NCBI GenBank assembly: GCA_946811695.1
Contig: OX328126.1
Coordinates: 87,651,785 to 87,715,784 of the forward strand
Origin: Gonocerus acuteangulatus
Lineage: Eukaryota > Arthropoda > Insecta > Hemiptera > Coreidae
Direction of reading: 5' to 3'
DNA length: 64,000 nucleotides
The position numbers and the translations under genes were made by a program. The notes beneath the pieces are model-generated. The model had not been told where the DNA came from, ran no database searches, and saw only the letters and a list, made by a program, of their open reading frames with translations. Shown piece after piece: positions 1 to 10,289 of the stretch (the first letter of the stretch is position 1; each line of letters starts with the position of its first letter).

Positions 1-144
1 ATGTTATGCGCTCTATTTTTTTTTGTTCTTTTACTTCTATTGATATAAGAAGAGAGTGGAAATGTCCGGATTATTTGGTCCTGATTTTATATAAATAAAA
101 AATAGTGGAAGTGGAGTTTTAATGGACCACATGTAATCCTAATT

Positions 145-358
145 TATTTATTTATTTAAATTTTACGTCCATTTATTATTAACTACGAATTTTAGGACGG
201 GTTATCTATAGGTTACCACCCTTTTCTAGCCAGGATAGGGCTAATGCCTTTTCTTTTTTCGAAAGAAAAGCCACCACCTTTAGTGGTAATCGAACCCACG
301 ACCTTTGGCACGGAGTGTTAAGTGTTCATGCCTTAACTCTCACGGCCACCGGGTCTCC
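145..358 (-). mobile_element. tRNA-derived SINE, copy 1, with 13-bp target duplication
   Basis: Read on the minus strand, 358 down to about 290 resembles a tRNA gene: an A-box-like segment, then a B-box containing GGTTCGATTAC. The body ends in an AT-rich (TTTA)n tail near 145-160. It is flanked by TGTAATCCTAATT at 132-144 and TGTAATCATAATT at 359-371, a 13-bp target duplication with one mismatch, as expected for LINE-mediated retroposition. A second copy of the same family lies at 21611-21806. The stretch ending at the tail (AAAAGGGTGGTAACC and on to GGACGTAAAA) resembles the tail of the 5S-derived SINE near 60.6 kb. Confidence 0.8.
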
Positions 359-371
359 TGTAATCATAATT

Positions 372-1342
372 CGGATTTAAAATTTCGTTCTACTGTAATG
401 GACATAGGAACATTATAAGTACTCTGAATGTCTTGTCTTCTCAATATTTTCGGATTCCAAAAAACGTATAACTATTTTTCAGTACATGTCGGAATGCTTC
501 GTTTGGATTAAAAATGCATTCATTTTAGATTTGCAAGGAAATGATGTTTCATCGACTTCTGATACAATCTAGTAGCAAATTTCAAGGTAATCTATGCCTG
601 GCTTTAGGTTGATATGCAAAGGTTCTCTGTAGTCATAGAATTCTTGCTGGTTTGGCTGCATTTCGTCACTTTGCCATCCAGGGCGAGTATTTCGATTGAA
701 TTCATGGCCTAAACAAGCTATGATTACCAGCAATAGAATATAATAGAGAATTGGAGCTGCTGAAGCCACCACCCTAGATCAATTGTGTCTAGTGTCCCTT
801 GTTGACTCCCTTTCAAAATTGCTTCTCCTTTTCAGCTATTATGTCTTTTTACAACTCATTAATTAATAAAGAAATTCTCGCTTTTCATCAAATTAAAATG
901 CCTAATTTATTCTTAGGACTGCTGTGGAATAGAAGATCTGAAGATAACGGAACAAGTGGAGAAGGGAATCCGTAGAAAGACAGGAACAATTCCCAGGATC
1001 TGCATGAGAAAAGAAGAGGGCGCTGGAATCTCCAACATTTATGCTTTCCACTTTTCTTTCTCTCTCGAGTTTAATTATTTTTCTAGAAATAGCAAATGAA
1101 TTTCCCGGCCGAGAGGAGATATCACTTTTTATCCGAGCTCAAGTCTTCATTACAATTCTTTCTCCTAGAATTTCCCGACCGTTGTGAAATTTCTCTATCT
1201 AGGTCAAGGCTGTATATAATTTTAATCGTACAATAAAACATAATCGTTACATACTATCGTACTACTATTTAGATTTACAAAATTACTGTTACTAATGACG
1301 GCATAATGGGCGTGTGGCTTCAAGGACAAGGAGAAAGAGGGG
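372..1342. other. AT-rich stretch without a recognised gene
   Basis: No recognisable gene is seen. A minus-strand frame of 67 codons at 569-772 begins with a hydrophobic signal-peptide-like segment (LYYILLLVIIACLG) and is preceded by a TAG that could be a splice acceptor. Its length is within chance expectation, and I recognise no family. The rest is AT-rich with no repeat partner that I could find in the window. Confidence 0.4.
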
Positions 1343-1615
1343 CATGGGCGTATATAAAAAATAATTTCAGGAGGGGCTGGGAGAATTATGGGGGGGCTGA
1401 TACCATTTCCGGGATATGAAATACTAACAATTGAGAACTTGGAATAGTTTGAACCAACTAAAACGCTATTACACCCAAAATAAAATATTTTTTATGAACT
1501 GTGTGTTCTCATTTAATTTATTTTTAAGGGATTATGACACATTTTACCGATCAAATCAAAATTTCGGTAGGAGGAGGCTGCAGCCCCCTCAGTCGCCCCT
1601 TTATAAACGCCCATG
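1343..1615. mobile_element. Short inverted-repeat element, hAT-like MITE, copy 1
   Basis: The 273-bp segment starts CATGGGCGTATATA and ends with the near-complement TTATAAACGCCCATG. The flanks share AGAGGGG on both sides, compatible with a 7-8 bp target duplication. The interior is AT-rich, then ends in a short GC-rich block (CTGCAGCCCCCTC). A 243-bp relative with the same termini lies at 9468-9710. There is no coding capacity, so it would be a non-autonomous element. The 8-bp duplication at the second copy points to the hAT superfamily. Confidence 0.7.
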
Positions 1616-2785
1616 AGAGGGGGAGCGACGAAAGCCATCTTTTATTTTGCAGGCTGTACATTCTGCATTTTATGAACCAAAACTTCCTTTCTGTGTCTTT
1701 GAAAGGACATTTTGTTCGTATGGACTGACAATTGCTTAAAACTTTCAACTTCAAAATTCGAATGTTGATATTTTTGTACATTTATTTGGTAGAACTTGTT
1801 TAAATTAATTCAGCCCTATCCTGGCTTGTAACGTTTCTCGTTATATTTTCCTAGCTGATAAAAGCATTCAGCCCTTCCCGCTATATGCGAGATAATATCC
1901 CCACAAATATGTGCCCTCTCGCCTACCCATGAACAAGAATAACCTCTCTTAAGCTGATTATATGTCCCTTGTGAATTTGGCGTTCCACATGCCACAAATT
2001 TCCTGCGGCTTTGCATGTAAATGTAGATTTGAGCAGGCCTTTGAATATTCAGAGCCTGAGTGTATGGGTAACGGGTTATACATTACACTAGGACCTGTAA
2101 TTCTTGTCATATTTATGTATTGTATATCCTGCATGTTCTATCTCTGTCGCTATGACGTATTCACTTCTCCCAAAATGCCGTAGGCGGAAGGTCAGTTGAA
2201 TATAATAAATTTAATTATGTCAAATATTTATTGATTCCCTCAGCTAGTTTTCTTTCTAATTAACGCCTCTGTAGGAGCAATCATGCTTTAAGAATCCGTG
2301 ACAAAACTAGCAGAGGATAGAGTAAGGTGAATAATTTTAACTATAATAAGTCAACCATCAAATGACCTGAGAGACCCAGCCCATTGCCCTCTCTGATCAT
2401 TATAAATACAATAAAAGATCACCAGTTACAAAATTACTAAAAGAGAACTCTAAAAGTAACTTTGATAATGTAATTTTATGTGATTTTTTTTAATATACCT
2501 ATATGAATATTTTATTTATTTACAGAAATATTACAGTCTACAATTATATATATTATGTAATTTGATTTTGGTATAGGTAGCTTGACCACACCTGACGTGC
2601 CAGTCAAATAACTTCCTTGTTAGAAAGGATTCTAGGATGACCTGGAGTTACCCTGCGACCAGCAGGGAGGATTGGAGGCGGGTGAGACGTGGACTGTGTT
2701 CTCCTGAGGAGAGAAAATATCCACAGATATCACTCTCTATTATAATAATTAGAATTACACTGATGTTTTATCACTCCGCGACACT
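1616..2785. other. Intergenic AT-rich stretch, no gene seen
   Basis: Short open frames occur on both strands, but none shows a recognisable domain, splice context or codon pattern. I see no repeat partner elsewhere in the window. Confidence 0.5.
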
Positions 2786-3341
2786 TCACTGCCTAAGTAG
2801 ATCCCGGGGCCACTTCCTATTAAGACGTCTTGGTGGAGAGGAAGGATGATTGGTGCTGGATAAGGATTGGGCTATGGGATTAGCATGATATCAATATATT
2901 ATGGAAAGATGAGAAGCGGCTAGGGATTATATCTTGGACAAAAGGGATATTTAGGTCATTATGGAGGGTGCGATTCGAAACATAATAAGGAGCATTGACT
3001 ATGGTACGTAGGACTTTGGATTGAAATGTTTGGATTCGGTTGATGTTGGAATGCTTGGCTGTACCCCATAGTTCTATTCCTTATGTCCATATAGGTTTTA
3101 TTAATGAGTTGTAGACAGTTAGTTTGTTCTGTACGGTTAAGTGTGATGCTCGATTTAGTATTCTGTATAGTTGCCCGAATCGTCGATTGAGTTCTTGTCG
3201 ATTTTGTTTAGTGTGTGCGTTCCAAGATAATCTTGAGTCAAGATAAAACCCAAGGTATCGGATGGTGTTGGTTATAGGTAACGGATTGTTGTTGAAGGAA
3301 ACGGGAGGACAGGTGTGAGAATTAAGTAGTAACAATTTCAT
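2786..3341 (-). pseudogene. Non-LTR retrotransposon RT C-terminal fragment, degraded
   Basis: The minus-strand frame from 3341 reads through the RT thumb region, with the landmarks RYLGFYLDSRLSW and NSLIKPIWT. A stop at 3081 replaces the tyrosine expected after PIWT. The same frame then continues as GIELWGTAKHSN, QTFQSKVLR and DLNIPFVQD. It ends in PRRLNRKWPRDLLRQ and a stop at 2786. These blocks match the ORF2 C-terminus of the better-preserved element at about 51985-53757 (GLEVWGTAKH, FQSKVLRRIVNA, DLNIPFVND), so both are the same jockey-like family. No catalytic core or 5' part is present, so this is a dead, 5'-truncated copy. Confidence 0.8.
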
Positions 3342-3808
3342 TATAATTAATACCTTAACTGTTTACTCCTTAAAATCAGGCTCATTTATATTTGGAAATT
3401 TTAACTATAAAATTCTTTAAACCAAATATTTCTATATAAATATCTATTAATTTCCAGACATGAACCATACAATTTTATAAAAATTGAAATTTCCTCCTCA
3501 AATTAAATAATATCAAATTTACAAGCACATAATCTGAAGACATTATGTATATATCAAAAAATAATACAAAATTATACAGGTCAGTTGTTGATACATTAGT
3601 ATACTCTAATTTTTATGTTTATTATTTGTTTATATTTTAACTTAATATCCTAACCAGTATAATTAATTTTATTTCACAGACAATTGGATTGAAAATGGCT
3701 TATAGCCAAAATGTAATTAAAATACAAAACTATTGAAGACTTAATAAGCTGTTACCAACTACCTAGAACATCTTCGTTTTCAACTTAGGATCTACAACAT
3801 ATATATAT
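3342..3808. other. AT-rich stretch, no gene seen
   Basis: A very AT-rich block without open frames of note. It ends at the AC repeat-like ATATATATACAGGGTGTCCC junction, where a dispersed repeat begins. Confidence 0.5.
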
Positions 3809-4300
3809 ACAGGGTGTCCCAAATAAGACGGCTCAAACTAATTTTGCGGCCAAACGGTTGGTCTGAGAAAAAAATGTCAGAGGCAAAAGTTGTAGGGCTT
3901 GACCTAAGCTTTCTAAATATGTCGTTTATTTAACATATTGACCGCGCATGTGTGTTCGGCGATAGATGAAATGTTGAGGTTTACAGATGACCCCTATTAT
4001 TATGCACATCATTTTGAAGGGAATCAAAAAACAAACCCTTTGCTGCAAATCGCACATCGATATCTTTAAAATCAAATATGTCTCATGCAATTGAAATTTC
4101 ATTGTTTTAAATTAAAACGGTTTTTTGGAAGCACTTACAGAGGTCGGTTATGAATGTGTGATACATGACTTTGAGGTATTTTTCCCTCCACTTTCTGAAA
4201 AAAATATGGCCTGTCCTCTAAAAGATACATTTTTCCTAATAAATTTAATAAAATTGAAAATAAGGCATATTTTTTAAGTATTTATTCTTTAGGGATTAAC
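3809..4300 (+). repeat. Dispersed repeat beginning ACAGGGTGTCCC
   Basis: It begins ACAGGGTGTCCCAAA just after a short (TA)n run. The same terminus in inverted orientation (GGGACACCCTGTAT) occurs at 16000-16013. Termini of this form are common at the ends of dispersed repeats in arthropod genomes. No reading frame is seen in the roughly 500 bp that follow, and the far end is not defined. Confidence 0.4.
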
Positions 4301-4327
4301 TAAGCTAAATATGATCATTTATGTGAA

Positions 4328-4337
4328 TATTATATAC

Positions 4338-4433
<96 letters not shown>

Positions 4434-4440
4434 CATATAC
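4328..4440. repeat. (TA)n microsatellite
   Basis: About 110 bp of nearly pure TA dinucleotides with occasional GT and AC interruptions. Confidence 0.95.
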
Positions 4441-4945
4441 AAATTTTCTACTTTTTCTCGTCTCTTTACTGCGTCTTATATGAGAATTGTATGTGTATAA
4501 TGCAATTTGGTAACGAACTACGAGATCCCCGGAGAGCCCGAAATAACACAACCTCGGCTGAGTGACAGGGCTGTCACAAGTATTGACAGAAAGACAGCTC
4601 CATCTCTTCCAATTGGATGTTCCTTATATCAAAAGTCTCTTAGTATTAAAACTATCTTCTCTCTAATCCAGCGAAACTCAATAAATCCAGAGATTTTCTG
4701 CCAAAGAGATTCAAATACAACTTATATTCCACTCTGTCTACAACCAGTATTCCACTGTCATTTGATAATAGCGTTCCAATAATATTGTTATAAAAAAATA
4801 AAGTTCACTTTCATTGTTTTGGAATGCATGGTCTTTTAGCGCGTTTACTACCGCCATCATAGAGGAAAACCTTCGCTGATTAACAGGAACCGTTGTATTC
4901 AAAGTGGCTAAGGCCGTAAGCTGCTGCACCTACAGCCCAAACTCG
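4441..4945. other. Intergenic stretch, no gene seen
   Basis: No recognisable domain is present in the short open frames on either strand. There is no internal repeat structure. Confidence 0.45.
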
Positions 4946-6073
4946 ATAAAACTGATTATGTCTCGTTTAGGGCCAGGGAAAGCTTTGAGAGGTCAGGTAA
5001 GGGAGATGGTGTTTAATATTTATCAATACTTAGCCAGAGCTAAGGCTAAATACAATGTAAGCTGTATCCTGTTCAAATAGATAGTTAACTTCGAGTGAAA
5101 AGGACGTGGCCTATATTCCCCGTGTAAGAAATTGGCGGTAAACAATATCTCTGTTATAACTAGAGCCCGGAAGATAGGCATTTATTTTTGGTTAAAATAG
5201 GCAGGCAAAAAGGCACTTGAAATACTGAAAATAGGCAGTATTGTAATTAAAATAGGCATTTATTAGGAGTGAAGGCAAAGATGAATCTAACTTATTAATG
5301 AAAATATGTATTTTAAATACTCATTCATTTCATTATTATCAATTTATCACAGAATTAGTGTACTTACTATTACTTTCCCCCCTTACAAGCAACAACAAGA
5401 TGCTTTTCCAAAGTATCAACTCTCATAGACCTTCTAAGAAAAAATGTTTTTCATTATGGAAAAACTTCCTCTGCATTATCTTATCATTTATAAATCCGGA
5501 ATACCAGGTAACTACACCACTGTCACAGCAAAAAGGGTGTCAGGAAGGAAACGTACTTCTCTCATCCTCTCTCTTTCCTGCTATTCATTATGCCTGTGCA
5601 TTCCTTCTACCAAGGAAGGAAAATAAGGTTTCGAATAGATATTTGTGAAGGCAAAATGTAATTTAATTTGTGAAACCTTTTTTGTTTTTGACGAACTGAA
5701 ATTCGAAATTCGTTATGTATTTTTTAAAATGTTTAAATCGCAGAAAAAAATTGCATAATGAGCAAAAAAGGCAAAAAAAGGCTTTAAATCTTAAAATAGC
5801 CAAAATAGGCAAAAAAGGCAAAATAAAAATTGTCTCTACACTTCCTAAATACACGGAAACATTTTCATTTCTATCTGATTCTTCAATATATCCATTCAGA
5901 TAAAAAAAGAATTTTGCCTAACTTCCGGGCTCTAGTTATAACCTTATGTCTAGGAGGTTTAACACTTTTTTATTCTTAGCTTTGGCTAAGTATTGACAAA
6001 TATTAGACGCTATTTCCTTTTCCTGACCTCTCAAAGCCTTCCCTGATTCTAAACGAGACATAATCAGTTTTTA
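4946..6073. mobile_element. Fold-back element with a second element nested in it
   Basis: The ends are inverted copies. 4946-5040 reads ATAAAACTGATTATGTCTCG and continues through CTTTGAGAGGTCAGG and TTATCAATACTTAGCCA. 5985-6073 reads the same on the opposite strand. Removing the nested 774-bp element at 5161-5934 leaves an element of about 345 bp. A one-sided relative of the left half, with CTTTGAGAGGTCAGG, ATCAATACTTAGCCA and GGCGTGGCCTATATTCCC, lies at about 60958-61180. No coding capacity is seen. Confidence 0.65.
5161..5934. mobile_element. Nested hAT-like non-autonomous element with 8-bp target duplication
   Basis: The termini are TAGAGCCCGGAAGATAGGCA on the left and, on the opposite strand at the right, TAGAGCCCGGAAGTTAGGCA. 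Both sides are flanked by GTTATAAC (5153-5160 and 5935-5942), an 8-bp target duplication typical of hAT elements. Subterminal regions carry many direct AATAGGCA or AAAGGCA words on both sides, a pattern known for hAT transposase-binding regions. The plus-strand frame at 5298-5648 (116 codons) shows no transposase motif that I recognise, so it is probably non-autonomous. Confidence 0.85.
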
Positions 6074-6296
6074 TAATGTTTCACGTATTGTGCTGTTATT
6101 TGAAATGTGAGTTTGCAAATGGTGGAACCGTCTGCAATATTTCCCTCAAAATTTCGCACATGCGGAATTCAACTTTTATCTGAACGGGATATAATTAATA
6201 GAAGCTGAGAACATAATTTTGGAAAATTATCCCTTAAATTTTTACTATTAATTCACACTAGATAATACTAAAATATTGTTGTGATTGGAAAAAGTT

Positions 6297-6610
6297 GGGG
6301 GGTGAGGTCAGCTCAGTGGTAGAGCACTCGACTATTGAACTGGAGGAAGGGCTTCAAAACCCGAGCGTACACTAAAGATTTTTTCTTCTAGTGTCTTCGT
6401 TCGAAGGTTGGATTTGGGGTTCCAGATCATCCCTCACCCAGCCTTTAATTAATAAATTAATGGGTACATGCAAAGGGAAAAATCAGGCGGCCGGAGCATA
6501 GCACTGTCCTCACTATCTCCCCAGTGTGCCGTATGGTTAAGAATCAGATATCTGTACAGTATCTGCCCCTCTGGGCCTTTAGTGGCCTGTTACGGGACAG
6601 ATTTTTTTTT
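6297..6610 (+). mobile_element. tRNA-headed SINE with GC-richer body
   Basis: The head at 6297-6370 reads like a tRNA gene, with an A box GCTCAGTGGTAGAGCACTCG and a decayed B-box region. A related head lies on the minus strand at 10140-10216. The body at about 6440-6605 includes AATCAGGCGGCCGGAGCATAG and the words GTGTGCCGTA and AATCAGATA. The same body occurs on the minus strand at about 8675-8815, so it is a family and not a tRNA gene. The segment ends in a T-rich run near 6600-6610. Confidence 0.7.
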
Positions 6611-7277
6611 TCTTGAAACAGGTGACTTGCGCCGCCATGTTCTGCAGCCAGAAACATTTAATCACACCAAATCCATTGATTTAGGTTAGCCATCTAAATC
6701 AGTATCCCTAATAAGTGGACTAGTCAGGTGTGGATATAAGCTGGATAGGAGACAAGCCTCTAAGGTATGGAATGATGGGAGATAGAATTCCAATACTGCT
6801 GAATTCAGGGAATCGTGGGATTGGATACAGAATTCCAGGGAGTCCTAGCAACCGCAGATTCCGATCCTAGCAACCAGAGATTCCAGTCCCAGCAGACAGT
6901 TAGGAGACCTCCGGGTCAGTTCAAGCTATATAAAGCAAATTTTACTTGTTCAATCAAGTACCTAGCAAAGATATTGTGTGAATGAATGTCAAACACAAGA
7001 AGTCAACCATAAAAAAAATATAAATAATATCCTTTAATTAACAATAACATTAAAATAATTCTCATATAACATCATCCACCAGATCAGAGCTCCTAATGAG
7101 GTATTTACTATAGAGGAAATATATAAAATAAAACAAACCTAACATACAGTTACAAATCAAGTCACACAGGCCTCACATCAAAATAAACATAAACACATGT
7201 ACACAACGATGAAATAAGAAACTTAAATAAATAAATAAAAGCTGAGGACCTTTACCAATTCTAATATTTTTCATATG
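6611..7277. other. Intergenic stretch, no gene seen
   Basis: No open frame of note. The stretch includes a locally repeated word pair (GATTCCGATCCTAGCAACC and AGATTCCAGTCCCAGCA, about 6850-6895), too short to classify. Confidence 0.4.
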
Positions 7278-7285
7278 CTTGAAAC

Positions 7286-7861
7286 CAGAGATGGGCATAA
7301 TTTTATTTATAAATGAAAATACTAATTTATTCGTACTTCATATATTTGTGAATACGAATATAAATAAATTCGTACTTCATATATTTGTGAATACGAATAT
7401 AAATAAATTCGTCTTCATAAGTGTGAATACGAATTTATTTTTATTCACATATATAAAAATACAAATAAAATTTTATTCGCAAATTTTTCTGCGAATAAAA
7501 ATAAATTCACAGAAAAAATTTTAAATAATCACAAAAAATGTGAATATTTACAAAAAATCAAGTGCTTACAAAAAAAATTACATTAAAATATACGAAAAAA
7601 AATGTATTTACATTAAAATATACGAATAAAAATGTATTCACATTATAATTTGTAAATAAAAATTTATTCACAATAAAATTCGCAAATAAATTATGAATTT
7701 ATTCGTATTAAGATGATATTACGAAAGTTATTGAAGGTGATTTTTTTTTTTTTATGGAGGTACAGATGACAAACTGTGTCCCTTCAGCATGGCTGGTCGT
7801 CCCGCGGTGGACTCGGGATAAACAAAAAAATCTAGGCGCTAATAACCTAGAGGTTAAACGC

Positions 7862-7923
<62 letters not shown>

Positions 7924-8328
7924 CCTTCAATAAATTTCGTAATATCATCTTAATACGAATAAATTCATAATTTATTTGCGAATTTGATTGTGAATAAATT
8001 TTTATTCACAAATTATAATGTGAATACATTTTTATTCGTATATTTTAATGTGATTTTTTTTGTAATCACTTGATTTTTTGTAAATGGATTTTTTCTGTGA
8101 ATTTATTTTTATTCGCAGAAAAATTTGCGAATAAGATTTTATTTGTATTTTTATATTTAATATATGTGAATAAAAATAAATTCGTATTCACACTTATGAA
8201 TACGAATTTATTTATAATCGTATTCACAAATATATGAAGTACGAATTTATTTATATTCGTATTCACAATTATATGAAGTACGAATAAATTCGTATTTTTA
8301 TTTATAAATAAAATTATGCCCATCTCTG
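7286..8328. mobile_element. hAT-like fold-back element with 8-bp target duplication
   Basis: Left terminus CAGAGATGGGCATAATTTTA; the right terminus is its reverse complement. Flanks are CTTGAAAC at 7278-7285 and 8329-8336, a perfect 8-bp duplication. CAGAGATGGGC termini with 8-bp duplications are characteristic of the hAT superfamily. The arms (7286-7740 and 7921-8328) are inverted copies over about 400 bp, built of AT-rich words such as TACGAATTTATT, with a local 39-bp direct repeat. The centre (7741-7920) holds a separate SINE-like insertion. Open frames inside the arms are low-complexity and not coding. Confidence 0.88.
7755..7920 (+). mobile_element. SINE fragment in the centre of the fold-back element, long poly(A)
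   Basis: A non-AT-rich island interrupts the axis of the inverted repeat. Its end reads GGCGCTAATAACCTAGAGG then TTAAACGCC and a run of 55 or more adenines (7866-7920). The 5S-derived SINE at 60540-60747 ends, on its own sense strand, in GGCGCTAATAGCCGAGATG, then GTT and ACG words and poly(A). The two therefore appear to share a 3' tail. The head, from GGAGGTACAGATGAC onward, is not recognised. TAACCTAGAGGTTA within the tail is a small perfect hairpin. Confidence 0.6.
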
Positions 8329-8394
8329 CTTGAAACTTCCGGTTAGATAAATCCACACACCCTGTCAATTCGATGCCCATATGAGATAAATATT

Positions 8395-8440
8395 TACAGA
8401 CCTGAAGATGGCTTGTGATTCAAGCCGAAATGTTGGCAGA
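8395..8440 (+). ncRNA. Hammerhead-like motif remnant
   Basis: CTGAAGA at 8402-8408 is followed, after one extra base, by a perfect 6-bp stem GGCTTG/CAAGCC with a 5-base loop, then GAAA at 8427-8430. This matches the CUGANGA, stem II, GAAA order of a hammerhead ribozyme core, but with an extra base before stem II and no clear stem I. Probably a decayed retroelement remnant; inactive. Confidence 0.3.
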
Positions 8441-8674
8441 TGAATATTACTCACTTTAGATATAAAATCTAGCTGTATTTATGAAACGATCCCTCATCTT
8501 CTACACTTCCTATAAAGAAAAATGTAGAAAATATTTGGCGGTGTCATAAATGGAGGCTTTGAAAGAGGAAATTGATGGAGATTGGTTGATTAATCAAGAT
8601 GGTTGGCGAATCGACTGATTTAAAGGCGATCTTTAATAGTATTGTAGCGTTGGATTCATTTTTTATTAGTCTCT

Positions 8675-8990
8675 TTTACAGCCCGGTAGGGCTTTGAGGA
8701 GCAGATACTATAGAGGTATCTGATTCATAGTCTACGGCACACAAGGGAGATAGTGGGGTGAGTACTATGCTCCGGCCGCCTGATTTTCCATTTTGCAGGA
8801 ACCCATTATTAAAGGAATTGAAGGCTGGTTTGGTCAAGGAACGGTCAGGGAAGACGAATTCAACCCATGAACGAAACTTTTCCCCTTTGCGGGGTACCTG
8901 ATGTTCCCCGGTAAGTCTAACCAACACATATTTACCTTCTTTTCTGCCCAAAATTGTGCATTACTAGCTCTTGGACTAATAAGGAATCTT
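8675..8990 (-). repeat. Partial SINE body joined to a fold-back-element fragment
   Basis: 8675-8815 on the minus strand repeats the body of the SINE at 6440-6605, including AATCAGGCGGCCGGAGCATAG and the words GTGTGCCGTA and AATCAGATA. 8880-8985, in the plus orientation, resembles the right arm of the fold-back element at 13735-14017, with shared words such as AACACATAT, TACCTTCTTT and a CTCTTGGACTA-like segment. The junction between the two is not defined. Confidence 0.55.
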
Positions 8991-9119
8991 GATTTTAATA
9001 TGCGTTAGTTAGTTAGCTACTGTCGGTGTCCCTGACGCCTTAATATCACTTTTATTCGAGATGTTCGAGAGGATTTTGACAATTTTCACGAGATATATAA
9101 AAAAAAAAAAAAGTTTATT

Positions 9120-9210
9120 TCTTTTCTAAGCTTATCAAATGGCACTAGGGACATGAACGGAACCGCGCTAAGATGCTGCAGTTCCTGCGAGTCGGACTTT
9201 TAAGCTTCTT
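9120..9210 (+). repeat. Dispersed repeat, partner near 58.5 kb
   Basis: The segment with TATCAAATGGCACTAGGGA, ATGAACGGAACCGCGCTAAG, ATGCTGCAGTTCCT and GAGTCGGACTTTT has an inverted partner at about 58525-58605. No coding capacity. Confidence 0.6.
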
Positions 9211-9467
9211 CGCCAAAAAACAAAAAACAAAAATTAATAAAATTATAATTTTTTAGTTTTTATTTAAGTTCACAGTGTTTTTATTTGAATTTACACAAGA
9301 AGAGTCATTGGCAGATCAGTGATCAATGGCAGTCAATTAAGTTCATTTTTTTTTTTTTCAAAACTTTTCCTTAGACCTGGTTATTAACAGTTTTGTGAAC
9401 ATTTAATCCAAACCATGTTGTTACATTCCCACTTTTTCTCTAATTTGGTAGTCTATTCTCCTAAATC

Positions 9468-9710
9468 CATGGGCGTTTATAGAAAATAATTTAAGGTGGC
9501 TAGGAGAAATTCGGAAGGGGGGGGCTGAGAGCATTTGTGGGGTATGGAATACTAGAACTCGTTATAGTTAGCCAATTAAAACGCTATTAAAACCAAAACA
9601 AATATTTTTTCTAAACTTATTATTTTTCTTATTAAATTTATTTTTAAGGTTTTTATGAGACATTTCAACCGATTTCTGGGTGGCTGCAGCCCCCCTTATA
9701 TACGCCCATG
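9468..9710. mobile_element. Short inverted-repeat element, hAT-like MITE, copy 2
   Basis: It starts CATGGGCGTTTATA and ends TATATACGCCCATG. Flanks CCTAAATC (9460-9467) and CCTAAAAC (9711-9718) form an 8-bp target duplication with one mismatch. The internal sequence aligns by eye with copy 1 at 1343-1615, with shared AAAACGCTATTA, TTTATTTTTAAGG and CTGCAGCCCCC blocks. Confidence 0.75.
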
Positions 9711-9919
9711 CCTAAAACCATTTCTCTCGCGTGACTTGACGTGCATCTCCGGGACAAAGCAATGACAGGAACTCGTTCTTGTGACGGTACTTACAAGAAA
9801 ATAAAAGGAATCGTAATTGCCCGCATCCTAGATATAACATTACAACCACAACCACATTCTACAATAAGAACTTGTAACGAATATTCCTGCAGGATGGATG
9901 CAAGGAGGGTGATCCAGTT

Positions 9920-10216
<297 letters not shown>

Positions 10217-10289
10217 CAATTCATATCTACAGATTAGAACATGTAATATAATAATCGTTCATGGAGTCTTAGTAAGGATCATTCTGTAA

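Noticed and set aside
569..772. A small secreted peptide gene
   Set aside because: 67 codons with a hydrophobic start, but no conserved family, no clear splice structure and nearby AT-rich repeats; kept only as a remark.
4311..4565. Open frame rich in YIYI
   Set aside because: Translation of a (TA)n microsatellite. The same applies to 9741-10081, 16649-16984 and 59743-59964.
5298..5648. A transposase gene inside the hAT-like element
   Set aside because: 116 codons without a BED finger, DDE residues or hAT dimerisation motif that I can recognise.
6297..6370. A functional tRNA gene (also 10140-10216 and 290-358)
   Set aside because: A and B boxes are present, but the cloverleaf arms do not pair well and each is followed by a repeated SINE body.
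7279..8380. Open frames with NTNINKFVLHIFVN-type repeats
   Set aside because: AT-rich arms of the fold-back element; mirrored on both arms and low in complexity.
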